Assembly: GCA_004793585.1 (NCBI GenBank)
Contig: SRZB01000024.1
Span: forward strand, 1-50,505
DNA from: Hominisplanchenecus murintestinalis
GTDB lineage: Bacteria; Bacillota; Clostridia; Lachnospirales; Lachnospiraceae
Direction: 5' to 3'
Length of the DNA: 50,505 nucleotides
The position numbers and the translations under genes are program-made. Shown here one piece after another: positions 24,459-35,200 of the stretch; position 1 is the stretch's first letter, and the number at the start of each line of letters is the position of its first letter. The notes beneath the pieces are model-generated. The model was given only the letters and a program-made list of their open reading frames with translations. It did no database searches and was not told the DNA's origin.

Positions 24459-27005
24459 TCAAAATCCAAAATCATCCACAAACGCAATATCAATCATAAA
24501 TTCATACTGCTGCAGTATGTTCTTCTCATCATTTGCATCTGCCAGCACCAGATAATACTTGTCTCCATACTTATATTCTCTGGACTTCAATGTAAATTTC
24601 TCATGGAATGTTCTCTTCTCTGGAGCATCTTCCCGGCTGTTCGCAACAATTGGCACATCAAAAGATATCTTTTCTCCCTCTTCTGTCGTAAAGTATGCCA
24701 CCAGACTTCTTGCTTTCATGGTATCAGTCACTTTCTCTGTCTGGATAAAATCAAAGTAAGTGATCAGATTTGTCACCTTTCTGTTCACAGAAGTCAAAAT
24801 CACATCCACGTAATCATATGCAACGGCTCTGGTATTCGTTGTCAGCTCAATTACTGGAATCAGCATCTCCTGAAGAGAAGAACCTCCATGCACATAGTTC
24901 TGCCCGCCACCGGCTACTTTAAAAATATCTGCTCCAATCGGCGTTGTCACATATAAATTGTTCAGATATGCCATCAATCTGGATTTCATTCCCGGTTCAT
25001 TCACCTTCTGAGTAGTAAGCAGGAACCGCTTATTGGAATATGCACAGATTTCTCGATCATAAGATACTTTATCAAATTCATGTAACTTGTCTCTCTTATA
25101 CAAGAAACCATGATCCGCCGTGATAAAGAATTTTGATGCTGATATAAAGCTAGTTAACTTCTTAATCAACTTATGAATTTCCTCAATAGCTTCTGAACAG
25201 GCTGTAAATACTTCATTTTCACTGGCTGGCTTATCCCCACGAGCATCCACCTGATTGTGATAAATATATATAATATTCTTATTCTGTAGTACTTTCTTAT
25301 CGTTCTCTTTAATTGCTTTTACAACTTCATCAAAGGACAATGCCACATTATTTTCATTCTGTTCTTTTAAAATCTTATTTCTGGATGCCAGATCACCGCA
25401 ACTCTGCCCATCTACTGTGACATTCAACTTATCATCTACCTGTAATTCCTGATGTGGTAAAAGGCTTGCCATTCCCACTGATGTTACCGAAGGTAGACTG
25501 CTTATCATACAATCTAATTTCGGAGTACATTTCTCATCCAGTTCCAATCGTTCCATCAATTCTTTTGCACATTCATACCGGAAAGCATCAGAAATAATAA
25601 CGATGACACGGTTCTTTCCTTCATAAGCCTTCAGGTAATTGCGATAAAAGTCTTCCTGACGTTTTAAACCAGTGTCTACCATTAAATTATCTGTCAACTC
25701 CTGATTCCACTTCGGTGTTACTTTCTGCAGATATGTAAAGGAATACATATTCTCAATCCGTTCTCTTACCTTCGAAAATCTCTCTGCATCTTCAATACAG
25801 TCATATGCACTGTAAAACCATCTATAATAAGAATCAACCAAATATGTCTGTTTCTGATAATCAGCTACCATAGTCTTGATATCACTGGTCACTTCCAGAA
25901 CAGATACTGCTTTCATCATCTGGTAAGCATATTTGATTGCCTGATATTCATTTTTATATACATTTCCAAAATGGCAGAACTTTGCAGTTCGCTGCTCTGC
26001 AATCTGTGCAATGTTCATGCCATCAATCTGAGCATCCAGGATTTCATCATTCAGCTGATCCAATGCCCAGTCAATTAGGATATTATCCAGTTCCCGAAAA
26101 GCATCGCAATTTGCAATGTCCAGGAGTTGTGCCGACTGATCTTTTGATTTGCCTGCATCCTTTTTCAGTTCATCCTGGATTCTGCTTACTACTCGTAATG
26201 TCTTGTCGACTTTTTCTGATAATGCATCATAGTCATCCTGACAAAGTACATTGTCCATGAGATTCCGGACAAATACAACCACATCATTCTTCTTTTTTAA
26301 TACATATGATTTCAGAATAGTTGGCAGAGTATCTTTCAACGCTACTGATGCATAAGTCAATAACATACATGCTGCCAAATCATCTACGTTTGGATTTTCA
26401 GACTGATATCCAAAATACTTCTCACATAATTCCCAGAACTTTTCTAAAAGTCCGTTATCCTCAAGTGCTTTCATGTATGCATCGCTGTCGTTTAATAATA
26501 ACTGTCTTGTAATCTCTTCAAAATTCGGAGTCTTCACATCTGTAAGCACGGCAATAAGACCAATATCAATGGTTTCCACATTGAAATGGTCTATGCCGAG
26601 TTCTTTAAACTTCTCAATACGATTCTTGTTTTTCCAGAAGTTGCTGTACTGTGCCAGATGTTCTTTAAACCGATTATCAATTCCAATCTCCTGTGACATC
26701 TGGGATACTCGGTCCGTGTAGTACGGAACCGAGTAATAATACATATCTGCCAATGGATTCTCTGCATCACTTGGTTTTGGAAATGGTGCATATACAAGAT
26801 ACTTATTCTCTGTATCTGATTCATTTAATAACCATTTGGAATAAAACCAGTTTGTTCCATCCAAAATATGTAATTTTGCATTATCCAACTGTAACTCAGA
26901 TATTTCGTCTTCATATTCCCCTTTATCATCAAACCAGAATATAATATGAGTCTCTTCTTTAGAAAATTCATTGTTTAGCTGTTCTTGTATATTTTGTAAA
27001 TCCAT
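24459..27005 (-). CDS. pglZ: BREX alkaline-phosphatase-superfamily protein PglZ
   Basis: An 848-residue BREX core protein. Metal-site motifs of the alkaline phosphatase superfamily are visible: VIVIISDAFRYECAKE near residue 468 and FITADHGFLYKRD near 630. The N-terminal ~450 residues are the BREX-specific region (IIFWFDDKGEYE at the start). PglZ partners PglX in modification and interference; its exact reaction is unresolved. ATG at 27005 has GAAGGTG at good spacing, unlike the longer frame starting at 27044. It lies after the inserted Septu-like pair and before the ATPase/TOPRIM pair, so both flanks hold accessory genes. Confidence 0.95.
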   Translation of the reverse strand: MDLQNIQEQLNNEFSKEETHIIFWFDDKGEYEDEISELQLDNAKLHILDGTNWFYSKWLLNESDTENKYLVYAPFPKPSDAENPLADMYYYSVPYYTDRVSQMSQEIGIDNRFKEHLAQYSNFWKNKNRIEKFKELGIDHFNVETIDIGLIAVLTDVKTPNFEEITRQLLLNDSDAYMKALEDNGLLEKFWELCEKYFGYQSENPNVDDLAACMLLTYASVALKDTLPTILKSYVLKKKNDVVVFVRNLMDNVLCQDDYDALSEKVDKTLRVVSRIQDELKKDAGKSKDQSAQLLDIANCDAFRELDNILIDWALDQLNDEILDAQIDGMNIAQIAEQRTAKFCHFGNVYKNEYQAIKYAYQMMKAVSVLEVTSDIKTMVADYQKQTYLVDSYYRWFYSAYDCIEDAERFSKVRERIENMYSFTYLQKVTPKWNQELTDNLMVDTGLKRQEDFYRNYLKAYEGKNRVIVIISDAFRYECAKELMERLELDEKCTPKLDCMISSLPSVTSVGMASLLPHQELQVDDKLNVTVDGQSCGDLASRNKILKEQNENNVALSFDEVVKAIKENDKKVLQNKNIIYIYHNQVDARGDKPASENEVFTACSEAIEEIHKLIKKLTSFISASKFFITADHGFLYKRDKLHEFDKVSYDREICAYSNKRFLLTTQKVNEPGMKSRLMAYLNNLYVTTPIGADIFKVAGGGQNYVHGGSSLQEMLIPVIELTTNTRAVAYDYVDVILTSVNRKVTNLITYFDFIQTEKVTDTMKARSLVAYFTTEEGEKISFDVPIVANSREDAPEKRTFHEKFTLKSREYKYGDKYYLVLADANDEKNILQQYEFMIDIAFVDDFGF

Positions 27006-27047
27006 CTTTTCACCTTCAAGTTTATTTGTGCTAAATATCTGCACAGT

Positions 27048-27725
27048 TTATGATATCTTCAATTTGCTCTCAAGCCAGGAAATAATAATTCCGCAATACG
27101 GAGTTAAATTTCTTTCCTGCACAAGACTTGCATAAGTGCGTTCCAGTTCATGTATAAATGCATCTTGTGATTTGCCTTTGCATTTTCTCATGATTCTATT
27201 CTTCTCTGCCATCAAAACATTTTTCCGTGTCTGTGGTAACGAAAGTGCCTGGCAATTCAAGTTCAATGTCTCTGTCACATCTTTATTGATATCCGCATCA
27301 TCCGAGTAAATGCTACCATCCGCTTTATACTTAATCTTTCTGACAGACAATTCATCAAACGGATTCACCGTAAGCTCTGTATTGCCCCTGTGTGCATCAC
27401 AGGTTTTATCTTCTGGTTTCACACCTCTTACCAGACTATTTCCATAACACACACCTAGCATCCATTTAAAGTCCAGCGTCGCTTTTTTATCATGTTCCTG
27501 TTCATCTTTCGGATGTCTCGGTCTACAATGTTCAATTCTCACTACAGCAGGAGCATCTATTTTCTTCATGCAATATGCACATAAGCATCTCTGTTCTTCC
27601 CACATCTGCTCCCGAATATCTTTTGCTACGTCCGTAGGCATATCTGTCTCATAATCAGCATCTGGATTATCTTTACGGAATTTCAAAAGACTATTGGGTT
27701 CTTTTCCTCTTTTTATAACGATCAT
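27048..27725 (-). CDS. ptuB: Septu-like HNH endonuclease PtuB (TIGR02646-type)
   Basis: A 225-residue HNH nuclease: CAYC near residue 48 and RIEHCRPRHPKDEQ near 62 form the zinc/histidine part. LDFKWMLGVCYGN and the following NPFDE segment match the TIGR02646 HNH group found with retrons and Septu ATPases. It follows the ATPase by 3 bases. With PtuA it makes a two-gene antiphage system in which the ATPase complex controls DNA cleavage by the HNH partner. No reverse transcriptase or retron RNA is nearby, which favours Septu over a retron. Confidence 0.9.
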   Translation of the reverse strand: MIVIKRGKEPNSLLKFRKDNPDADYETDMPTDVAKDIREQMWEEQRCLCAYCMKKIDAPAVVRIEHCRPRHPKDEQEHDKKATLDFKWMLGVCYGNSLVRGVKPEDKTCDAHRGNTELTVNPFDELSVRKIKYKADGSIYSDDADINKDVTETLNLNCQALSLPQTRKNVLMAEKNRIMRKCKGKSQDAFIHELERTYASLVQERNLTPYCGIIISWLESKLKIS

Positions 27726-27728
27726 AAA

Positions 27729-29045
27729 CTATTCCCCCAATATTCTTTCCAAATCCAGAGATGTCCTTGCGGCTGCGATATCCGGATCTGTTGTTCCGAC
27801 GATTTCTTCAATCTCCGTTAAAACCTTGTCTGCTTCTTTGTAATTGTTTACATCCATATGTGAATAGAATAAATCCATACGCTGCTTAATGTCAGCCGGA
27901 CGTTCTGATACTTGCATAACCTCCCGCAATATAGAATTTGCATCTCTGCCATAAGTCTGTGCCACAGGCATATAGATTTCTCCATGATCCAGAATCCGAA
28001 TCTGCTCTCTTGGAACAGAATTAATAACTGCCGGAGCATGAGAACTGACAACAAACTGAACTTCCGGGAAAATTGCATGGAGATCGCTCAAAATTGTCTG
28101 CTGCCACTGCGGATGCAAATGTAAATCTATTTCATCTATCAGTACAACGCCTGGTGTTTTTTCCAGTACCTGATCTCCAAGTGTAGGATTTAATACTGCC
28201 ATACGATAAGCAATATCACCGATCATGCTAAGCGTGTTCTTATATCCATCACTCATTTCATCCATCGCAAATTTCTGTACATTGCCATCTGTAGTTTCAA
28301 ATTCCAATACCAATCTATGCGTATCAAGATCAAAGAAAAGGCGGGCGTTTCGTGCACCACTAATTCTCTCAAAATTTCTACAGATTGCTTTTTCAACTGT
28401 TTTCAAAAGCAATGGTCTTTCCAGTATGCCTGTCTTCTGCTGTTCCTGAAGACTTTTCAATGTTTGCGTCTGGAACCAGTTCAACATCAACTTTTCATTC
28501 GACTCTGCTGCCATACAATCCACATAACCGACTTGACGTTTAAATTCTGTTAAAGATTTCAAATTTCTCTTTTCTTTCTTCTGTACATATAAGCGTCCCG
28601 TTCCGTAATAAGAGATCAAAGGAAGTACCAGGGATTTATCTCCTGTCATAATCTGATTCTGGGCTTTCTTCGCAAGTCCTGTCAATTCGCCCGCATCTTT
28701 AATGGTTGTCTTGCCACTTTCAGAATTCAGAGAACGAATCCATTTCACATTTTGCTGGTTCAGGCAATCACCAATACTCTCAATACTTACCGGAAACTGA
28801 TGCTGCGGATCGATCGTTCCGTTTAAATCATGGAACTCATATCTTGCATCGTCCTTTAATATACTTCTGCTAACGCCTCCATCTATACCTAGTAAAAACG
28901 TGCTGACAGCAACTGCTACAGCATCCAATATTGCGGTTTTACCTGCACCATTCTTACCAACTACCAATGTAATATGATCATCAAAATCAATCTCTGCTTC
29001 TTTGAAACATCTGTAGTTTGAAATCTTGATATTTTTTAACTTCAT
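27729..29045 (-). CDS. ptuA: Septu-like ATPase PtuA
   Basis: A 438-residue RecF/SMC-like ATPase. Walker A is VGKNGAGKTAIL near residue 30, Walker B is GVVLIDEIDLHLHPQW near 300, and the switch histidine is in VVSSHAPAVIN. The starting sequence MKLKNIKISNYRCFKEAEID is typical. It lacks a TOPRIM domain, so nuclease activity comes from the adjacent HNH protein. The pair sits between the methyltransferase and pglZ within the BREX operon, with a 42-base gap before it. Confidence 0.9.
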   Translation of the reverse strand: MKLKNIKISNYRCFKEAEIDFDDHITLVVGKNGAGKTAILDAVAVAVSTFLLGIDGGVSRSILKDDARYEFHDLNGTIDPQHQFPVSIESIGDCLNQQNVKWIRSLNSESGKTTIKDAGELTGLAKKAQNQIMTGDKSLVLPLISYYGTGRLYVQKKEKRNLKSLTEFKRQVGYVDCMAAESNEKLMLNWFQTQTLKSLQEQQKTGILERPLLLKTVEKAICRNFERISGARNARLFFDLDTHRLVLEFETTDGNVQKFAMDEMSDGYKNTLSMIGDIAYRMAVLNPTLGDQVLEKTPGVVLIDEIDLHLHPQWQQTILSDLHAIFPEVQFVVSSHAPAVINSVPREQIRILDHGEIYMPVAQTYGRDANSILREVMQVSERPADIKQRMDLFYSHMDVNNYKEADKVLTEIEEIVGTTDPDIAAARTSLDLERILGE

Positions 29046-29087
29046 TCGTCTGTCACCTCAATTCATTTTGCAAGAGAATAAATATTA

Positions 29088-30482
29088 TTAAAATCTAAAA
29101 TTCTTTATATCACGAGTGGAAATCCTATATGATGTCTTTGTCGTCGGAGTTCCATATGCTTTTATATAATTCATGAATTCTTGGCTTTCCAGAATACTTT
29201 TTGCATCATCTAACGTATAATTGGAAGTTTTACACGTAATAAAATATCCTGCAAAGGGAATAGTATCCGCTTCCTCTTTATACATTATAAGTTTACTGGA
29301 TACCACCATTGGAATAAGTATTTTTTCACTACTCATACTTGATAATGCCTGACTTCTGCCATATTCATACCAAGTTGTTTTTTTATCTAAAGTTCTCCCC
29401 AGCAAATCCTTTTTTTTCTTTAAAAGATATTGATATGTGTAAGGATATTGTATTTGAAAATCTTCTTCTTTTATTCTTTCTATATTCTGCTCATTTATCT
29501 TATATGGGAATATAATTTTGTAATTTCGATTGGTTCGTCTACTCCGCGGACTGGCCGCAGTATGAGCCATTGCTTTTTCGATTTTTTCATCTTTAAAATA
29601 ATAGTACTTATCATCTTCTCTTTCAGGCTCAAAAAGATAAACCTCATTTTTTAAAGTCGCAACGCTATTTAAAACAGTAAAATAATCCCCAAATTTTTTT
29701 TCAGCAATTGGTTGTGTTTCAAAAACCCACTTTTCATCAAATGCTAACTTTCTTATTTGGTTTGGTTTGTTTTCTTCATGTATATATTCTACTTCTTCTA
29801 CATTCTCATTTTTACATATAATTATTGCTGTCCCAACTGTTCTGTTCGGGAAAACATCTATACCTGACAGATCAATAATTTTACAGAGTTTTTCCAGTAA
29901 TTGTTTTCGAAGATCAAAAGCAAATCTATTTCTAAATATACTAAACGGAATTAAATATGCCATTTTTCCTGTCACAGTTAATGATTTGATACTTTTTTCT
30001 ATGAATGCATAGCAATAATCAAATCTCCCCTCCTGACAAGATATAAAATTTTTCTTTACATATTCTCTTTGCGTTTTTGTCAAATCGTGATATGTAATAT
30101 ATGGTGGATTACCAACTATGTAATCAAATTTATTTGCATCTGTTTCTAAGTAATCCACTATTTGAACATTCCATCTTACATCATATAGTTCTTCTTTCCC
30201 CGCAATTTCATTCAAACGTTTGATAGTTGTATTTACAGCTTTCTTATCAATATCACACCCAAAGATATCACGTTCTATATTTCTTTTTATAGCTTCTCTT
30301 GTATATCCTTCTTTTTTAGATGCACTAATATATCTTTTTACAGCTTCTACCAAAATATTTCCATCGCCACATGAATTGTCTATAAAAGTTTTTCCTAATA
30401 ACTGTTCTTGATATCCCACTTCATCAAGCATTAAATTTACGTATTTGGGGGGAGTAGGAATTTGTCCTAAAATTTGCATCAA
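29088..30482 (-). CDS. N6-adenine DNA methyltransferase (Eco57I/TaqI-like), BREX accessory
   Basis: A 464-residue methyltransferase. The SAM-binding motif is FIDNSCGDGNIL near residue 33 and the catalytic motif is VGNPPYITYHDL near 124. The C-terminal half resembles the TaqI/Eco57I target-recognition region. I see no nuclease motif, so any restriction would need a partner, possibly the adjoining DUF262 or HEPN proteins. Its ATG overlaps the HEPN stop (ATGA). It is the second N6-adenine methyltransferase in the locus besides PglX and is unlikely to replace it, since PglX is complete. Confidence 0.88.
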   Translation of the reverse strand: MMQILGQIPTPPKYVNLMLDEVGYQEQLLGKTFIDNSCGDGNILVEAVKRYISASKKEGYTREAIKRNIERDIFGCDIDKKAVNTTIKRLNEIAGKEELYDVRWNVQIVDYLETDANKFDYIVGNPPYITYHDLTKTQREYVKKNFISCQEGRFDYCYAFIEKSIKSLTVTGKMAYLIPFSIFRNRFAFDLRKQLLEKLCKIIDLSGIDVFPNRTVGTAIIICKNENVEEVEYIHEENKPNQIRKLAFDEKWVFETQPIAEKKFGDYFTVLNSVATLKNEVYLFEPEREDDKYYYFKDEKIEKAMAHTAASPRSRRTNRNYKIIFPYKINEQNIERIKEEDFQIQYPYTYQYLLKKKKDLLGRTLDKKTTWYEYGRSQALSSMSSEKILIPMVVSSKLIMYKEEADTIPFAGYFITCKTSNYTLDDAKSILESQEFMNYIKAYGTPTTKTSYRISTRDIKNFRF

Positions 30483-31129
30483 TCATTACTCTCTTTCATA
30501 AACTTTTTTTCATCCGCTGCCTGAACTATCAACCCTTCATACTGTTCAATCAATTCCATAATGACTTCAAATGTTTTTCTAAAATCTTCTTTGTCAATTG
30601 GATAACGTTCACCATGAACAACCTTATGTCTGTTGTTTAACAAATTACTATCAATATAGTTTGCTTTCAAATCAAATATATCTGTTTCTAGTCCTATACT
30701 TGCAACAATTTCTTTTAATTCTGTACTACTTGGATTAGAATGTGTTGATATCACATCTCTCTTTTCACAAAATGGTGCATCATATATTCCACGTACCTTA
30801 TCAATTACCTTTTGATACACACTTATTTTTTCTGTATTGCTGCACTTCTTTATAGCATTGGTCAGACTATATGCCATAAAATTGTCTTTTAGAAGACGAG
30901 TATTAATTTTTTGTGCAGATACATATTTTACGTAACAGTTAGAAGCAAATTTAACAAATCCTTCAAAATGTGCACAAAGCATCGTTATCCCTGAACGTAA
31001 TAAAATACTCTCATTAGCGTCACCTTTATCGGCCATCATCTTAATGGATAGCATTTCCTTTTTTCTCCAGGCTAGATCTTCTTGAAGTTTTGTCTCTAGT
31101 TCTTCAACTGTTTCAATTTTCGCTGCCAT
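30479..31129 (-). CDS. MAE_28990-type HEPN domain protein
   Basis: A 216-residue helical protein with the HEPN R-x4-H motif in NNRHKVVHGERYP near residue 165. An N-terminal helix includes LCAHFEGFVKFASNCYVKY. It resembles the MAE_28990/MAE_18760 HEPN group, members of which are candidate RNases in defence loci. It overlaps DUF262 by 17 bases upstream and the methyltransferase by 4 bases downstream, so the three are tightly coupled. RNase activity is inferred from the motif. Confidence 0.85.
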   Translation of the reverse strand: MAAKIETVEELETKLQEDLAWRKKEMLSIKMMADKGDANESILLRSGITMLCAHFEGFVKFASNCYVKYVSAQKINTRLLKDNFMAYSLTNAIKKCSNTEKISVYQKVIDKVRGIYDAPFCEKRDVISTHSNPSSTELKEIVASIGLETDIFDLKANYIDSNLLNNRHKVVHGERYPIDKEDFRKTFEVIMELIEQYEGLIVQAADEKKFMKESND

Positions 31130-32249
31130 TTAGTAAGTTTCTGCTAGCTATTGCCAACTTCTTAATCCTTGCAACCGGTCTGACCCCACGCTTGGTTGCG
31201 TCATTATACTCTTGGGATGTATAAATATCATCTATGCACTTTTTGAGCATTTCGTGATTTTTCTCATAATATTCAATGTTTTCGGATACACCAGGTACTA
31301 TAGCCTCATAAGCTCCCACTAAAACTGGTCCGTAATGCGTATCTTTTTCTGGATTATATCTTTTAAACGCATTTTCTCCCATAATATTAAAAATCAGCTT
31401 AAATGTTCTTTTAAAAATATCTTCATCCTTTTCTCGCTCTATTTTTTCATCATCTATGAGTGATAAAATTTCATCTGTAATAAAATTATTATAATTTTCA
31501 GAATCTCTAACCTCAAATTCTGAATACCTTAGAACGAAATATTTTACTACTAATTCTATATACCCTTGTTCATCTGCATCTTTCTCTGAAATAGGAACTG
31601 CATTTCTAAAATCCTCATTTTCGCTCAACATTTTAAACCATTTATATACATCCTCATTTTTAACTACAAGAAGACAATTTCTAATCTCCTGAGGGCTCAA
31701 ATGGCTACCACCTGTATTTAATCGCTGAAACATTTCATACTGAGCAAAGTTATCACTGCTTTTATCTATTATTATTATCAAAATCTTTGAGCGCTTAATA
31801 TATCTCCTTTGAACATCTGTTAACGACTTTTCTGGATCATCATCCTCCCAGTACTTTCCTTCTAGCGCTGGAAGAAATTTAGTCCTTGTTAATGGTTCTC
31901 TCTCATATAAATTTTTATTTGTTTCACCGCCTTCAATATCTTGCATATCCCTTTTTAAAATTCCCATAAACTTAAATATTGTTGATAAACGCTGTTGACC
32001 ATCTATAAGATTCCATTTTCCATCTTCTGATTGAAATACGTAAATCGGAGGAATAGGAATTTGCAATATAATTGACTCTATTAAGGCTGATTGCTGCTCT
32101 ATATCCCATCTAAACATACGCTGATATGCTGGACTAATATTCAAATCTCCCTCTTTATACAAAGCTGCTAACTCGCCAATTGACATTGGGTAACTATCCG
32201 TCTTAATAGCTTTAGACATTGTATCTATTTGTTCTTGTAAACTATTCAT
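31113..32249 (-). CDS. DUF262 domain protein, BREX accessory
   Basis: The DUF262 ParB-like nucleotide-binding signature is intact: INISPAYQRMFRWD-type segment near residue 35, then LIDGQQRLSTIFKF near 80 and RLNTGGSHLSPQEIRNCLL near 170. DUF262 proteins include GmrS-like NTP-dependent subunits of restriction enzymes for modified DNA. No DUF1524 HNH domain follows, so this is DUF262 alone (about 378 residues). It begins 22 bases after pglX. The start at 32249 is preferred; a frame to 32267 has no ribosome site. Confidence 0.88.
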   Translation of the reverse strand: MNSLQEQIDTMSKAIKTDSYPMSIGELAALYKEGDLNISPAYQRMFRWDIEQQSALIESIILQIPIPPIYVFQSEDGKWNLIDGQQRLSTIFKFMGILKRDMQDIEGGETNKNLYEREPLTRTKFLPALEGKYWEDDDPEKSLTDVQRRYIKRSKILIIIIDKSSDNFAQYEMFQRLNTGGSHLSPQEIRNCLLVVKNEDVYKWFKMLSENEDFRNAVPISEKDADEQGYIELVVKYFVLRYSEFEVRDSENYNNFITDEILSLIDDEKIEREKDEDIFKRTFKLIFNIMGENAFKRYNPEKDTHYGPVLVGAYEAIVPGVSENIEYYEKNHEMLKKCIDDIYTSQEYNDATKRGVRPVARIKKLAIASRNLLNGSEN

Positions 32250-32271
32250 AACACCCATCTCTTTCATTTTA

Positions 32272-35200
32272 TTATTTTATTTTTGCCAAAAGATCCACTT
32301 TTAAAGCTTTCTTTCCCTCCTGGGCAACTTCCACGCCCAGGAATTTCTCATAATTTACTTTCACGCCATCATCCAAATCAATCTCAATTCTCTTATTGGC
32401 AATATGGGCAATGGCTTCATCATAAATCTTCATTTCTGCAAGCTGCTTTGTATATTTGGTCACTGCTTTGGTTGCCTTAGATTTTTCTGAAGCTGATGAT
32501 GCATTGTTAATGGTATACTGAGCACTCTGCATAGCTGTCTCTACATATTTCTGTGCTCGGTGTAAATAATCTGTTCTTACACGTCCCACGGTGTCAGCAT
32601 CATATCGGTGCATATATATCAACGCTTTAAACCCGTTCTGTTTTCCGCTGTCAAATAACCAATAAATCGGTCTCTTCTGATATACTTTCAGATGATCTGC
32701 ATAAAAATCTTTCAGGAAATAATTACGGATGACTTCTCTGGTAGTATCACCTTTGTTTCCTAATGCATTTGCAATAAAATCAAGATTTTCTTCTAATGTA
32801 TCTGCACCATAAACTGTCTTGACAAATTCTATGAAACGACCAACAATATCATCTGAGAAATATTCCTCATCTGTGATTGGAATACAGTTATCATCATCTG
32901 GAAGAAATGTCTTATACCTACTATTATCCCATTCACTACCGGCATAGATTAGACCGTCTTCATCAAGAGAATAACGTCCAAACATGCAGCCAACCGCATA
33001 GGAAATGAAAGAGCGAATATCCCTGCCAATGTCAGCCTTACGGACAGTAATATCCTTATTCTCCACCTCTGGTGTCAGCTCATCCTGCAAACCATAAATA
33101 TCAATGAAAATACGGTTCAATTTTTCCTCGTTAGCTTTCAGCTGGTTAAAGCGTTCGTCACATTCAGCCCGCCACTGTTCAAAGGCTTCAGCAATAGTAG
33201 AAACCTTACAATGAAACGGATGGTGCTGAAAGTCCCATGAAGTTTCAAAGGCATCCCAATCTGCTTTTGATATTGTAATATTTTCGTCAACATCTTTATA
33301 TATATCATCATGCCCTTCTTCAAATATTACTGCTCCTCGACTCACAGGTCCCGGATTATAATCTAAGGTGGGTGATACTACTTGCATAAATTTTGAAAAT
33401 GGTTTTGTATTCATCGCCCCCATCAAATAACGCAATCTATTATTATCCGATGTGAACGCCATACATCCTTTAGAGTCAAAAATAAAATTGCCAAAACAGT
33501 ATCTGCAAGAAAATGGGCCAGAAGCAGTTGCCGACCATGTAATTCCAGGTTTCAAATAAAATCTTTTATTTCTTATATTTGAACCTTTGAAATTTACAAC
33601 TTCCATACCGTCCATATCCCAATTAACTACATATTCATTATTTCCATACCACTTTCTATATGAACCACCTTTATTGTATGGAACCCATTTTTGAGGATAA
33701 TTCATACGCTCTCTATTGATTTCAAACCATAATCTTAAAAATCTATTGTTATCGCCTGTGTCCATTCCTTTACAAAAATCAGCAAAGTCTGATGCTAAAG
33801 TTCCACTTAATGCTTTGAAAATTTGATTGCTAATCCAATAACCAATGGGCATAGTTGGAATTTTTGAAAAATTAGTCTGATCTGCTATATAACGATTTTC
33901 CCCGGCAAAGAACATTTCTTCTTTTCCCTGCTGAGAAACCGGATCAATCAATCGACAGTATTTTCCTTTATAATCCGCAATATGACTCTTTCTCAAAATA
34001 AACGATGTTGTCTGTACTACTTCACCGCCAATTTCCTCAAATGCTCTTGCACCAAGATGTACCATATTGACAATATCTGTTTCCAATATCTTTACACGCA
34101 ATTTTTCAAAACTTGACAAGAACATCCATGCGTGTTGTGTTATCATTGCCTGATAGCCATTTTTCTTTGCCATATGACCACACTTTTCGATAAATACAGC
34201 AAACAAATCGCTCTTACTATCAGAATAATTATCTTTCACATACTTTGATAATTTGGCTCCCATTCCAGAAGCTCCCATATATGGTGGATTCGTTACTACC
34301 GCATCATATTTCTGTCCCAGATTTTTTGCCACTTTTACTAGCTTTTTCAACTGTTCCTGTGTCTCTTCACTTCCTACGCTCTCAAATGAAATCTGTCCAG
34401 TTGTACCCAAATCATCTACAAATCTTTCCAGCACATCCCACTCACATGCATCTACGTTCAAGATAGATCCATATTCTCTGGCATCTTTAAAAGTATCCAG
34501 CAGTCCTTCTATCTGCATAACCGCCAGATTTCTTTCCATCTCACTCAAATGTGTTCCGAAGAACTGCAGATGATTCCGATTGATTTCATTACTCTCTACA
34601 ATCGCATACACTTTCGGCTCTGGCTTTCCATCTCTTCCACGCAGGAACCGTCTGTTATAGCCACGGCCTTTCATCATAACTGCAAAATATGCCAGCTGAT
34701 ATGCTCTCTGATCAATATCCAGTCCATGAATATTATGTTCTACGATTTCAAATGCTGCTTCTCTCTTGTCATATCCAGCGCTTTCATAAATATCCATCAG
34801 CACATCAAACATAGCTATCAAGATATGTCCACTTCCCATACAAGGATCAATACAGGTAATATCAGTCGGTTTCAGATCTTTGTATGTGGTACGAATTTCT
34901 GCCAGTTTTATATTAACGGACTCTTCCTGTTCTGCTTCCGGAAGATAATATTTCCATCCAAATCTTTCTGCGGTTGCCTTTTCATCTATACTTGGATCTA
35001 CTGCCCGTAAATGTTCGATCCAGATTCTTCCCACAGAGTTTTCAACCATATAACGAACAATCCAGTCCGGTGTAAACAGCTGGGTTGCTGCCGGAATTCG
35101 CTCTTTTGTGATTTTTACATTCTTTTTCAGTTTTGCAAAGGTATCATCTTTTAATTCTGTATTGTAATACTGATACAGCCATCCGATAATCTCCACCTGT

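Noticed and set aside
27048-29045. Retron ATPase/HNH effector
   Set aside because: No reverse transcriptase or msr/msd-like RNA is present nearby; Septu fits the two genes better.
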